From Haliclystus octoradiatus (taxonomy: Eukaryota > Cnidaria > Staurozoa > Stauromedusae > Haliclystidae): 64,000 nucleotides of DNA. Shown in pieces: positions 32,501 through 63,769 of the stretch (positions within the stretch are counted from its first letter, which is position 1; every line of letters begins with the position of its first letter). The notes under the pieces are model-generated. The model did not search any database. It was not told the origin of the DNA and saw only the letters and a list, made by a program, of their open reading frames with translations. Location: the NCBI GenBank assembly GCA_916610825.1, contig OU744450.1:23931338-23995337 (forward strand), read 5' to 3'. A program made the translations under genes and the position numbers.

Positions 32501-34666
32501 TATTTAATCGAAGTCGTTTAAATCCAAACCATTGTCCTGTTACTGGAACATATTTCTTAAGCGATCATTATACAGATTATAATATTATACGTCGTTTAGC
32601 AAATGAAGGACATGAAATTGCTGATCATTCATGTAACCATACGGGATCAATTACAAGAGATGAATGGGAACATGAAATTATATGTCAAAAAACTAAAATT
32701 AATCAACAATTGCGTTCAACTGAAAATGTTGTTACTGGTTGGAGATCGCCATATTTACGAATGGGTGGAAATACTTTATTTGATATTCTTCAAACAAACA
32801 ATTTTGAATATGATTCATCGATTGCTTATGGTTTCAGTGGACAACCAACATGGCCATTTACATTAGATATTCCATATAATGGGCCTTGCAATATACCACC
32901 ATGTCCGACAGGTAAGTCTCCATCGATAGACTAGCTCCATCAACTCTAGGTAACCTGAGCTTATTTGCGTACTTCAAAGGTGCATGGAACAAGGGCCTGG
33001 AGAAGCTTAGGCTATTTCTTCAAATGTCATCCTTATTGTTTTCTTATTCATCCAGTCAGCCTTAGCCTGCGTGCAGCCTTGAAATGTTTCTAAACAAAAC
33101 AGTCTACTGTTTTGCTGGGAAACATTTTGAGTCTGCAGGCAGGCTACTCAACCTCGCATGTATTCGAATAACGTTATAAGGTCTCTTCGGAATTACTTGT
33201 CAGTTTTATATTTCCATGATATTTCTCATTTGTTAATTTACTTTATTTATCCCAATTCAGAACAATGAAATTTTTAAACTCAGAAGATAATTTCAGAAAA
33301 TATATAACTGTCCCAGGAACCTCCTATTTATACTACTTCCAGCTAAAGAATACAATATCAGTACATTCTCCTCAAACTTTTAACTTGCATTTGTCGTGTA
33401 AATTGGCAGGCATCCTTGAATATTCAAAATGCTGAAGCTGATCACTAACTTCCTGTTTCCGTTCGTAGGATCATTCCCAGGATTATTTGAATTTCCTCTC
33501 TTGGCATACAAAGACAAAGCTGGTTACGAATGCAGTATGTTCGATGGATGCAGTAATCCACCTTCAAATGTCCAGGAAGCTTTTGAATTATTTAAAAATA
33601 ATTTTCATCGTCATTACGACACTAATAAAGCACCATTTCCTGTGTTTGGTCATGCTGCATATTTTGTGTCTAATCCGCATCGTTTAACGGGTAAGATGAT
33701 TCTCAACCATAGGAAAATATCTGAACGGCGTATATTTTTCATGATTCCAAACTTGGATTTCATTGATTGTAACGCGGTTATGATCTTCGTATCAATTAAC
33801 CCCAAAACTAAGCACAAAAACTTATGGAGATCGGGCCTTTTCAGTAGGTACCCCAATGATATGGAATAAACTACCATTGGAACTGCGAAAACCAAAAGAG
33901 TTTGAAGATTCATCTATTTAATGAATTTTTAAATAACAGATGCCATAGTTTTTTATTTTAATGATCGGATATCTTAACCTTGTTTATTTTTAACTTAATT
34001 TTTGAATTTGTTTCTTTAAGCTTTAATTTTTAAATTGTTAAAGCGCCTTGAGCCTATTATCCACTTTTGGTGCTCGAAAATTGCCATTTTCATTCCATTG
34101 AAAATGAGGATTTGAAAAAACAAAAAGTCTTTGAATTCATGATTTTATTTCCGGGCGCTTCGTTCAAATTTCGCGAGCCTGGGTTTGACGGAATGAAAAT
34201 GGTATCCATAAATTCACGTGACTGGCATCTGTCCAATTGAAACTGAGAGCTGGACATGAAAGAATGTCCCAACTCTTGCATGTATTAACGTTAACGTTAC
34301 GTTAATAATGGAATTATACAGGCATTACTTTTGAATTATTTGATTGGTTATCAGAAGCTTAATTAATATATGCTCATCTATTAGATGATGTAACACAAAT
34401 TACGAGAAACATGAGAAGGGATTTGGATTTTTGAAACACCAGGAGAATGAGTTAAATGTCACGAGAAAACATTATTATAGATTTAGAATTTTCTTCAATA
34501 TTAATAGTTTTATGTCTACATTATTTCTACAGGTTTCCTACAATTTTTGGATTATGTTCGTCAATTTGATGATGTCTACGTTGTCTCTGTTTCAAGAGCA
34601 CTTGAATGGATGAAACAGCCAACGAAGCTGAGTAATATCCAAACATTTCAACCATGGAGCTGCTAA
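29564..34666 (+). CDS. Chitin deacetylase B: secreted, two CBM14 modules plus CE4 domain
   Basis: Six exons join in frame: 29564-29630, 30174-30752, 31048-31260, 32345-32911, 33469-33690 and 34533-34666. They total 1782 nt, 593 aa plus TAA. A signal peptide (MALIHLCFFLVAVLTLNTSA) replaces the membrane anchor of paralogue A. CBM14 module 1 is at ~24-75 (CSKFYFC, GGCDWPANVEC), a Thr/Ser/Ala/Pro-rich mucin-like linker at ~76-215, CBM14 module 2 at ~217-268 (CTKYYQC, VCDWPVNVNC), and the CE4 domain at ~290-535 with TFDDA, DHSCNH and WRSP. Exons 3, 5 and 6 have exactly the lengths of CDA-A exons 4, 6 and 7 (213, 222 and 134 nt). Every intron is phase 1. An acceptor at 29542 suggests a 5' UTR exon upstream. 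Introns hold a hAT-like MITE and a retrotransposon tail. Confidence 0.88.
31621..31895 (+). mobile_element. hAT-like MITE, complete copy
   Basis: The ends are CAGAGCCAGCAGAGCCATCT.. and ..AAATAGATGGCTCTG. Flanks are acctcaaa (31613-31620) and acctcaac (31896-31903), an 8-bp repeat with one mismatch. CAG-starting ends and 8-bp duplications are hAT hallmarks. It sits in CDA-B intron 3. Confidence 0.7.
33825..34070 (+). pseudogene. 3' end of a non-LTR retrotransposon
   Basis: A short stretch reads PMIWNKLPLELRKPKEFEDS, the 'WN-LP-ELR' element seen near the C terminus of CR1/L2-type ORF2 proteins. An AT-rich 3' UTR with 'attgttaaagcgccttgagc' follows, a common tail motif of such elements. Stops follow quickly. 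It lies in CDA-B intron 5. Confidence 0.5.
34073..34285 (-). repeat. hAT-like MITE, partial copy
   Basis: It carries 'gctcgaaaattgccattttc', 'tgaattcatgatttt', 'cacgtgactggcatctgtcc' and 'tcccaactcttgca', in reverse orientation to the 31.6-kb copy. It lacks the outer CAGAGCC ends. Confidence 0.65.
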
Positions 34667-34778
34667 ACAGTGAATTGTGTACAATTTAACTAGAAGAAAC
34701 CTCTGAAGACAGGACAGTTTAATAAGGGTTTAATTCTGGCAAAATACTGTGAACAGAAGATTTCTTATGTAAAAAGCA

Positions 34779-34927
34779 GTGTCCGACAAAAGGTTTAGCC
34801 TTCTGGAATCTTTAACAATATTGTACATTTTCTTCTGAATTTTTTGTTGAGGTTTGGCCTATTAATCAGAAAGTTATCAATTTTCTTCTGAATTTGATCC
34901 CAGGATCCCCACTTTTGTCGGACCCTG
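34779..34927. repeat. Short MITE with GTCCGACAAA ends
   Basis: 'gtgtccgacaaaagg' at the left is mirrored by 'cttttgtcggaccc' at the right. Internal phrases 'ttctggaatc' and 'aggatcccca' recur in relatives at 54363-54534, 63770-63945 and 31345-31440. It lies just 3' of CDA-B. Confidence 0.55.
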
Positions 34928-35268
34928 GTAAAAAGTATTGTGTCAATAATGGGTTTGCTTGATGCGCATGTCCAGTATAACGTTTTACACTTGAAAATCT
35001 TGTACACCTAGATTATTCCGCCCGGTATTAATCGTTACTAGTCAAATGGGGCTTAGCACTATTTTTACGCAATCTGTCATGCAATTTGTGCGCAGAATTT
35101 TACTATTAATAGTGCTTGTAAAATCATAAAAGATAGTATGACTTATTATAGATCATTTATAAGAAAATGTATACTTAAAAATATTTATATAAATAATCTG
35201 ACTCAGTTCATTCACATTAGTTTACTTTGAATACTTAAAAGAAACAAGACTTTCATTTTAATTGTTAA

Positions 35269-36023
35269 AGGGAGAATACTGACCGGGGAACGTTGCGCAC
35301 GGAACTTGAATTCTTCATTCGTTTTGAAACAGAGTTGGCCTCGCCTTAATTCTATTGTTTTGAACAAAATAATAAAAAAAACACGAGACAGGAACAAATG
35401 TCGAAGCCGTGAACTCGTGACAATCATCAACGAATCAATGTTTTAAACAACGATTTATTCCATGCATTTAACTCAGATTCGCATAGTTTTATTGAATTAT
35501 CACATTAGTTTGCTTTTGGTATATTTATCCTTGGTTATATTTACTGAAGTTGCCTTATTATTAGTTGGCAAGCTTTTATGGTCCGATCGTTACATCAACA
35601 AAAACATGAATAAGAACGATAGTCGATACGCAAGATGACCTAAGATGTCAAGAAACACAAGGATTTGGCTTTATAACGAAAATCAAAATGTTAAACAAGG
35701 TTCTTGTTTAGTGTTACTTTCGTTCAACATATCAATCGAACTGGTCAACTAAAAACGCTCCTTCACATCATACTTTTTATACTGTTGATCACATAGTAAA
35801 CAATACGTTAAAGTCCAGAACGTGATAAAATAAGTACGTAGTATAGCTCCCAAATTGTGATTTTAATTTGTTCATTTGAAATACTTTCCATAAAATCAAC
35901 ATACGGCCAGAATAATAAAACGAAGCTCACTCACACGCACGGCAGCTTTTCTCAAAGCTTTGTTTAAATTGATGACGTATGAGTTGGTTGAGCGTGCAAT
36001 GTTCCCCGGTCAGTATTCTCCCT
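35269..36023. mobile_element. 755-bp TIR element with TTAA target sites
   Basis: AGGGAGAATACTGACCGGGG begins the element and CCCCGGTCAGTATTCTCCCT ends it. TTAA flanks both sides (35265-35268, 36024-36027). TTAA duplication fits Kolobok or piggyBac-type DNA transposons. No transposase frame, so non-autonomous. Confidence 0.75.
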
Positions 36024-36435
36024 TTAAAGCATTCCTTCACAACTTGCTAAGTCTGTATTCATATTTAATCCATGAGGAATGTTGGGAGACACAAGTCAAA
36101 TATTGAAAGCTTTGAACATCTGACAAAATGTTAACGTTAAATTTAGAAGCAGCAGATTTTGAATAATATTTATCCTAGAATTTCCAGGCACATCCTGCAC
36201 AATGGACCAACCAATCAGAATGCATGATTACATTATATTATGTTATAAATTGTTTCTGAAAGGGACCTTAGTCATAAACCAATCGGAATGGAAAACCGAT
36301 TAAACTAACATTGAATTTCATGAATTATGCAGCTAATTTTGAGTAATAATGTAATTGGCCTGTAATAGTTTAGTCCTAACAGTCATCCTGCGTGTCTCAC
36401 ATGGCAAATAAAGAAATTTGTGTGATAATTCAGTA

Positions 36436-36619
36436 CAATGAAACCTGTTTATAACAGCCAGCTATGATAGGGAGATAAATTGGCCACTACATGCCGGTAG
36501 CTTTTATGTAAAGGGTTGGGTTGATTCAATAGAAAATACAATTTCAGAAATAGCAAGAGTGACCATTATAGACAGGTGGTCGCGCTATACAGAGTTGACC
36601 GTTATAACAGGTTTGACAG
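36436..36619. repeat. TA-flanked MITE, CAGT...AAACCTG family
   Basis: It begins after TA with 'caatgaaacctgtttataac' and ends 'ataacaggtttgacag' before TA. The two halves carry the family 'ggtcac' / 'tagtggtc' words. It lies 3' of the laminin stop codon. The rest of 36028-37056 shows nothing further. Confidence 0.65.
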
Positions 36620-37056
36620 TACAGTATAAATATTGCAGGGACATTTATACAACAACTAAACATTTGAGTCGAGTAATTCACATGTTTTGTTTTATATTTT
36701 TACTATAAAAGTTGATTACTAGGTAACAAAATGAAAAAAATTATATTAATTATATGAATTATGAGAAAAAGAATTATATTTTACGTAATTATTTATATCA
36801 TTACAGGGTGCAAAATTAAAATTAAGGGACACCAAAAAATGAATGATTTTATCGTTGAATTAATTTCTTTTATATAAAACTGTTCAGTTATATCTGAAAT
36901 TCCATGATTAAAATTGTTTTGTAGATGGAATCAAAGAAGGATTAAAATGGGAGGATATTATTAATTTTAAATTAAACAATATTAAAAACGGTCATTAGAT
37001 TAAATAATGAAGACGTTTAATTTTGTTACAATGCAGTTGGGAAGACGTTAAATTTG

Positions 37057-56263
<19,207 letters not shown>

Positions 56264-57305
56264 AGTTTAAATCTTCCAGACTTGAGCTCATTAACACACA
56301 GATAAAATAACACTTGAATCCAATTGTGTCAAATGTGATCAATTAATTAAACCAAATAAAATTATCCCAATAAATTCTTTTAAAGAGCATAATCTTACGA
56401 ACTAAGCCACATCCTATGCACTCAAATGATATAACAACAAAAATTTACTTGCTATTCAATGGGAGTAAAATAAACTTATAAAACGTTAATAAGTTGATCC
56501 TTATTCTGTCAATAATATACGTTGCATCTAGCTTTAACAAACAATGCTCAGCAATACAACGCTATGAAACTAAAAAGCGTATGCTTCTTCACAATTTCAG
56601 TGAATAAATAGTGTGTATCGACCACCCGTATAAAATAAAGCGTCTACTATGCATTCTACCTGAAGTCAGACATTTCTATGATGAATCAATATGGCTTGCT
56701 TTCAAAAACGTTTTAGCCGACACCATTTCGAACTGGACATGTCACGGCCGTAGTTTCTGCATTAAAATGGTTCATCATAAAATGAAGAACACAATTTGAT
56801 AGTAATATCAACATTATTTGTTAACTAAATGAATGAAAATTGTATTTTAAATTGTAGATAACTCGATAAAATGCCAACCTTCCATGTTTTGAATCAAACT
56901 GATTGAATCGCGCGTAATAAACATTTTAGAATCAAAACGAGGCTTGCGAGAGACGAGGCAGAAAACCTAGAAAATAGGAAATCAGGATAGCAAATAGGGC
57001 CCATAGCAGGACACATTGAGTGCTATTTCATGGATTTCTTCAACAGAATTTCTCGGATAGACCATAGATAAAATAAGTTTCTGGCCATTTGAAAATGTTG
57101 TTGTATTTGAATTTTTTTGAATGCATAATTTATATCGGCGTAAATAGTTATAGTTAGCATAGTTACGTGGAGTTCAAAAGCATAATACATGTTTAACAGG
57201 GTAGATGCGTGAGTGTATATTTTATTTTAATTCGTAAGCGCCAAGATGAGCAGTACTGATCATTTACACTGGGATAAATAAGTAGTAATTAATTAAATCT
57301 ACTAT
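56264..57305. other. 5' side of the laminin gene; no exon seen
   Basis: This should contain the laminin 5' UTR and promoter (minus strand). I see no clear core-promoter motif and no coding exon. Open frames are short and unremarkable. Confidence 0.4.
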
Positions 57306-57545
57306 GGTGCAGACCTTAGTGTAGTTGTTAGGGCGTTGGACCACGGACCGCAGGGTCTCGGGTTCAATCCCTGTCCGGAGCACTATAGGTTGGCGTCAGG
57401 AGGGCATCCGGCTATTAAACGCACACAAGCTTCAACTGAAATACTAACAAATTAACCAACCACCCCGGTGAAACAGGCGCTGCAAGCTCACCCGGTTTGT
57501 TGCAAATGATAAATCCAATATATATATATATATATATATGTAAAT
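57306..57545 (+). mobile_element. tRNA-derived SINE with a 'gcgtcaggagggcatccggc' body
   Basis: The head has an A box 'tagtgtagttgttaggg' and B box 'gggttcaatcc'. The body carries 'ggcgtcaggagggcatccgg', a conserved SINE core that I associate with marine-animal SINE families. It ends in an (AT)n run at ~57520-57540. The head could not serve as a working tRNA. Confidence 0.7.
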
Positions 57546-57619
57546 GTAATAACAGTAATAACAGTAACTAGGAAACATATTTAAAAACAAGGTTAAGTGG
57601 AGTAATAAGCAGGTTTTTT

Positions 57620-58130
57620 TTCAGCGTTGAGTATGACCCAGTCGAGGCTTTCGATGAATTCGGTTATGCTTCGACTAAATAGTTTGTAATTAATCAAATG
57701 TTTCAGTTTTGTTGGGAGAAATGTCCAAATTCATGTGGCAACTGCAATAAACGACCATCTCATGGAAGTTATCTTACCTTTTGGAGCAATCAGACGTGAA
57801 CTTTCTTTTAAATCATATTTTGTCTTGGAGAATCGGAGGAGGGAGGAAACAGCTCAAATCAGAGCCACAAAGTTGATGGAAACATCAGACTTGAAGGTTG
57901 TCCAGTTTTGATAGACTAGTCTTTGGAAGAGTCGTTAACAAAGGGTTACAATATTCGAGGTTTGGTCGTATGTAGCATTTGTACAACGTTAGACTGACAT
58001 TCGGTGTTGGCGATCTTCTAAACTGTCGAATTCGATGTAGACATTTAGGTTTGCTTTCTTCAAGCAAGACTGGAGATGCTCCTTCATTGTTGATTTATTA
58101 TCGATGTAGTGTATAACCGCATTAAAGAAG
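57620..58130 (-). pseudogene. Non-LTR retrotransposon remnant (RT C-terminal region)
   Basis: On the minus strand a short open stretch includes LTLYKCYIRPNLEYCNPLL followed by a Leu/Lys 'LSKLDNLQ' element. This is the 'Y-x-x-x-I/V-R-P-x-L-E-Y' region after the RT catalytic core in CR1/L2-like elements. Flanking sequence continues similarly only with frameshifts and stops. Confidence 0.5.
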
Positions 58131-60487
58131 AGCATCGAAAATCTGATCTTTCCTACTGTTCATATACAGTGTATAGTCTGTATAGCTAATTACTGATTTA
58201 TCGGATCTGCTCAATTCGTTTTAAAGGAAAGTTATGAATGTGGATGTAGGAGATTCGTGATTTACGAAATATCACGAAAATGATTTATATCAGCGTAAAT
58301 GGGCCTTGAAGAGCTTCAAATGAATCTATTTTACCCTGTCGTTTTACCCAATCAATATTTTACTTAATATAGGAAATCTCAGGAAAAATGATTCGATAAT
58401 TTTATCTTCTAGTTCCCTGGATGTGTTGCACATAAAGCCGTTATAAAGTATAAGTCATCTCCATTTTTCTCGCGCGTTCATCAAGTCAACCTTGGTTAGC
58501 ATGTAGCTTGGCTTGGATATTGTCGATGTTGTCATGCATTTTTGTTTATGATGGAATTGATGGATTGATTGACATACTATAAGCATTTCTATATGGTTTT
58601 ATATCTGTAACTGATGTGTTTAACACATCCGTTGTTTTGTGGCCATAGAAGCTGTTTGCACTATCATGATAAAAATCTGAGATATTCTCTAATACAAATC
58701 GATGCCTATAATTTCTGATAGCGCTTAGAAATCTATCTATTAATGGATGAATTGACGCATGTAATCTATGCATTGTCTCTTCATTACTATCACAATAACA
58801 TCAATTCAACAAAAGTTTGACAAGTACGATAAAATCAAATATTATATCAGATGAGCGTTGAATGCATTGTTCAGCCATGGTTGGTTGTTACCTGTTAGGT
58901 GTTCATATACAAACATCATTTACAGAAATCAGTCTTTTAACCTCTCTTCTTACATCTTCCTGATGGCTAGGACATTCCTTTAGGCGATCTGATCGCAAAA
59001 TATAACATTAAGCGATGTGGGGGGGGGGGTTGATAAAACATAAAATTCTAAATGACATTGTGAATGACATGCAGGGATTGTCTACTTCAATGCTTAACGA
59101 TCTGAAATGGGGGACTGCTGTGCTTAGGTGACTGAGCAACCAGACTTGGATCTGATGGTTTCAGATTAAAATCCCTGTGTAGCTTTATCTGATCGCCAAA
59201 TGTATAATCTGATGGTGCAGACAATTCCTTCACCGTCCGACCGCAGTCCACTCCCCGTGACGAGGCCGCAGTCAGTCAGTCCGAGCCGATGCCACCCACT
59301 TCTCGTCTCAGCCCGACAGACCCAACCCTTAGATGCAATTCTTTCATCACGATTGACCATGCTGTTGCCTTTAGCATGAATATTTTTTATTAACAACATT
59401 CAAAATACTTCGTTCGTTGTGGTGAAAGTCAACAACTATATTTCGATTTTTTATATCATCATTGAAAGCATAATTCCAATTTGGAATAATTACACTGATG
59501 AAATTTTATCAGCTCCTACTGTTTACTCATTTAAATTTTTGTTAGTTTTGCTTGCATGCTGCCTGTATTTGCCTGTTAAATTTATTGACAAATAAACAAC
59601 AATGATGGTAAATTTTAATTAATACTGGTCTATACCTGACAGTGATATGTTTTTGGCTAACAGCAATGATTGTAAATGCGGCACGTTGATCAATTTCCCA
59701 ACAAATGAGGCCTTAATGTCAATGAGCAACGATGCACCGCAGCTATACTGCAAGTCGCAATGCCCACCATTCCATGCACACCCCATCCATTCCATCGAAT
59801 TATATTGGCAGCCATCGGGGCTTCTGCTTGGAGTTGAGGCACCGATTGATACAGACATTTTTAGAATTCACTCCTTTCATTCGTTCAACAATTCATGCAA
59901 AATCCTTAGCAAAGGCTTTCATATTATCTCTTATTAAATTAATTAAGTCTGGAACTCGGTCTGGAATAAGGTCCCCGTCAATTATATTACGACATGACAG
60001 TGAGTCTGTGAGCAGGCTATGATTAATCCAAATGTCATTATTTTTGACAAAATAGCGTCACGCCTGTCAAATCGAAACTGAGGTTGATTGCATGTTGCTT
60101 TAGAGAGGCCATGGTGTTTCCGCCATACTGAACATCAGTTATACGAAGTTTATGCTGAGGTGGTGAAATGTTATGTTAAACTAAATCGTACGTTTTATAC
60201 CATATTTACAGGAGAATTGGTGGTGAACGAAAGGAAATTATTTATTTATATTCTGCTGAATTTCTGATTTTTTTGTTTGGAATGTTATGGTTGTCTCTGT
60301 ATATCAGCATTATGTAATACAAAGCTGAGATTTCCTTATTGATGCAATAATGGCGAGATACCGCTTGCATGCATTTGCAAACACAACAGTTTTGGAATAA
60401 AATAGCAACATAATCAGGGCTATACCTGATTATACAACCTAATTATATAGCTGTGCTGCTTCTGGTTGTAGTATTGTACTTGAGGCC
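58131..60487. other. Intergenic stretch between laminin and Abl
   Basis: No gene exon seen. It contains a G homopolymer at about 59018-59029, a decayed SINE body at ~59118-59370 ('ctttatctgatcgccaaatg', 'ggtgcagacaattcc') related to the 25.5-kb SINE, and a solo MITE end near 59995-60025. The 59.6-60.0 kb short frames are on opposite strands and match nothing I know. Confidence 0.4.
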
Positions 60488-63400
60488 ATGGGACAAACTG
60501 CCACAAAAGATGGAGCGAAAGCGGTTGTTGGCAAAGTCAAAACGTTACGGAAACAAGGTTCAGGAGCTTCAGCACCTGAACCAAGTTCTTCGGGACCTCC
60601 AACACCGGAACCACGCTTACCAGGCGAGCCTCCATCTGTCAGAAGTATGTGAAACAAAATATTAATGTGTTATCTTCCAGCTACCACTGTTGAATCGTTG
60701 CCTAGACGATTTCACCCTCAACTTTCAACAACCTGTAATTGTGTTTACAGATCAGTTTGTCTAGCGTACTTTATTGCGGGTTAATATTTCCGAGTGATTC
60801 ACAAACAAGCTTTCACAATACTCTAGACAATAAATAATATATTATTCATAACTTATTTAATACTGCAATTGTATTCTTGAGGCAAAACAATGCTCATTTT
60901 GCAACAATTTATTTTGTATGTCACCTATTTTGTAATTACCAAGAAAGGATACCTGCTTTGGAAAGTTAAATTATATTTATACATTTATGAGCCCAATGGT
61001 GACTTGCAATAACAGGATCATACTTGTTTTGAAGGTATACTATTGAATATCAAACCAAACAGTGACACAGCCTAGCCTCACTCCATCATGGCCCTGATTC
61101 CCGCTCGGCGCCCCATTGAATGGTCAATCCAGCCAAAACAATCATGATATAATCCCCACAAAATCATTTGCTAAATTACCGAACTACTTTATTTATGTGA
61201 AAATTATTTTCTTGAAATTTCACTCAGCCACCTTTTCTTTCAAAATAATCTCATTCCTTCAACTGTAGCCTACTCACATGTTTCATTCATCAATATGTTG
61301 ACCTTTTTCACGCTATAACAACAGAAGGTATCAAGTGGCATGGCAAATTATTCAAACGTTTTGAATTACAAAACGATATACAGTAAACAAAACAGAAACG
61401 AATACTTTGGGAACACTCGTTTCGAATTTGATTTTCAAATAATAATTGGTTTAACAATTAAAAATTCATTCATTTGTTGATGCCGATTATTTTTCCATTC
61501 CTAAAAATAGCACCGATGAATGATCGGCAAAAGCAATTATTTTCAAAACAATCCTTTCATCCCTATTATATCATCATCATCACCATCATCATTTATTCAG
61601 GACCTGATAATTTAACATAGGACTTTTTTTACAGGACTGATTATAAAACTAAGATATATGATATACAGTAACACACATTAAATTACACACAATAATACCA
61701 ATCAATATGATCTTAACGTGTATATCCCAGATATTGGGAGATTGCTTCTTTCAACAGAGAAAATGTTTCTATTCGTCAAAGTAACTATTTTGTGTCTCAC
61801 TCTTTTTTCACCATCAGGAAACCATTTATTTCCATAAGAGGGATTAGGCCGGAAAAAACCCTTAACATTTTATGTTTTAGTCTCTAATAAAAAAACGGAA
61901 TTTTTTCTTCTATCTAAAGAAGTAATTTTCCAATATCCGGGATAAACACTTTAAATCGAATTTGAGAAAGCGAATGCTTATATTCTTCAAGGAAACTTGT
62001 CCATCTGGAAGCCTCCTTCATTGTAGACGGTAGGAATATAACCTATTATTATTTATTTTTCCTTCATTTTTAGAGTTCATGGCACATCGTCCCTTACCAA
62101 CAATACCAGACGAAGACCATCCACTTTCTGCTTCACAACAAGACTTATCAATACCACTTCACATGGATACTGATGATCCTTGTATGTTCCTTGTACAACA
62201 TGACTTTGAAGCCGCAGATGAAAATCAATTATCTGTTAAACTAGGCGATCTAGTACGTGTTTTTGCTAACGATGATACAAATGAATGGTGCGAAGGTCAA
62301 AATAGATTGGGTGAAATTGGATGGTTACCATTTGCTTATATTGTATCGTGTTCTAGTTTAGATAAATATGACTGGTATCATGGTACGATATCCCGTAACC
62401 GTGCTGAATATCTTCTTAATAGTGGTATCAATGGTAGTTATTTAATACGCGAAAGTGAAAGTTGTCCTGGTCAACATTCACTTTCAGTGCGTTACGATGG
62501 ACGCGTATATCATTATCGAGTTAATATTGATAATGAAGGGGGAATGTTTGTTCAAGAAGGATGTAATTTTGCTTCATTAAATGAGTTGGTATTATTTCAT
62601 AGCCAAGATGCAGGTGGTCTTGTTACAATACTACGGTATGCTGCACCAAAGTTAGATAAACCTACTGTGTATAGAATTGCACCTACAGCTGATCAATGGG
62701 AAATCCCTAGGACAGACATTGCTATGGGTCAAAAACTTGGCGGTGGACAATACGGAGATGTTTATCAAGCTGAGTATACTAAATTTAACTGGACGGTGGC
62801 TGTCAAAACACTCAAGGTAAATTATATATGTAGTCACACCTGTTAGGAGTGTTCGCCTCTATACAGCGGCCATCTGTCTATAGTGGTCACTTTGGCAATG
62901 TTTAAAATAGTAGGCCTATTTTCTATTATATCAACCCTGTTTATTAAAACCACTTGCATATAGTGGCCAATTTATCTACCCTCGTATCTGGCTTCATTAT
63001 ACATTCTTCATTGTACAGCCATACATGCTATAACAGTCACCTCTGTACAGTGGCTCTTTCTATAGTGGTCACTTCGACAATGTTTAAAATGGTATATTTT
63101 ATTGTAATGGCCAATGTTTATCCTGTTGCACTGTAATAATATTTATATTGTTAGCTTTATATCATAGTGATATAAGTTACAGACTTTGTAACTCAATCAG
63201 CAACCTTTCACAATAGTTGAATGTGGTTCTCCCAGGGGCTGCTCAATAATTATTTATAAGTTTCTGAGTAAAGAACACTTAATTAAGAAGAAAAAATGAG
63301 TCTCCTATCAAATAAGATATTAGTCACAAATATTATGTGATAATGATGTTTATGTATTGACGAATGAACTATATAAAAATATATATTATACAATTATTCA

Positions 63401-63725
63401 TACAGTACCTGGAGAAGTCTGGTGTTTAGTTCCCAAACTCTAACAGTATGTTTTGATTACAGGAAGAAACAACAAATGTCGAAGAATTTTTAAAAGAAGC
63501 TGAAGTAATGAAAAGTATCAAGCATCCAAATTTATTAAAATTGATAGGTGTTTGTACACTGGAGAGGCCTATTTATATTATTACAGAATACATGCACTTA
63601 GGGAATTTACTTGATTACTTACGTAGTCCGTCTAATAAAGATTTACCTGCAACAACACTTATGTACATGGCAACGCAAGTTGCATCTGCTATGAAATATT
63701 TAGAATCGATCAACTTAATCCACAG
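60488..63725 (+). CDS. Abl: Abl non-receptor tyrosine kinase, 5' half (partial at window end)
   Basis: Three exons join in frame: 60488-60644, 62074-62816 and 63463-63725. Exon 1 starts [14 protein letters not shown]: Met-Gly with small residues fits N-myristoylation, as in the Abl 1b isoform, where the myristate docks in the kinase to hold it inactive. It then reads a Ser/Pro-rich linker ([20 protein letters not shown]). Exon 2 has SH3 at ~90-144 ([23 protein letters not shown]), SH2 at ~152-242 ([29 protein letters not shown]), the SH2-kinase linker ([15 protein letters not shown]), the glycine loop GGGQYGDVY and VAVKTLK. Exon 3 has [18 protein letters not shown], the gatekeeper Thr in [14 protein letters not shown], and ends inside the HRD motif. 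The rest of the kinase and the long C-terminal tail lie beyond the window. Confidence 0.95.
60645..62073. other. Abl intron 1
   Basis: AT-rich with a short (ATC)n stretch near 61570-61595. I see no further exon or conserved element. An alternative first exon could hide here, but none is evident. Confidence 0.4.
62833..63013. repeat. CAGTCAAACCTG-family MITE in Abl intron 2, plus a partial second copy
   Basis: 'gtcacacctgttaggagtgt' to 'ggcttcattatacattcttc' reproduces the family order (ctctatacagcggccatctg, ctatagtggtcactttggca). A second partial copy follows at about 63016-63130. Confidence 0.6.
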
Positions 63726-63769
63726 GTAAGCGTCGAGTCTGTGGTTTCTTCAATTTCAGCTATATAACT

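Noticed and set aside
58546-58773. 75-aa minus-strand frame
   Set aside because: No domain, no splice context and composition like its surroundings; treated as chance.
59619-60022. Overlapping frames on both strands (up to 96 aa)
   Set aside because: Three frames are open over the same GC-richer patch; none resembles a known protein and no splice sites support an exon.
62079-62816. Abl starting at the ATG at 62079
   Set aside because: A splice acceptor ends at 62073 and the five bases before the ATG are in phase with the MGQ exon, so this Met is internal.
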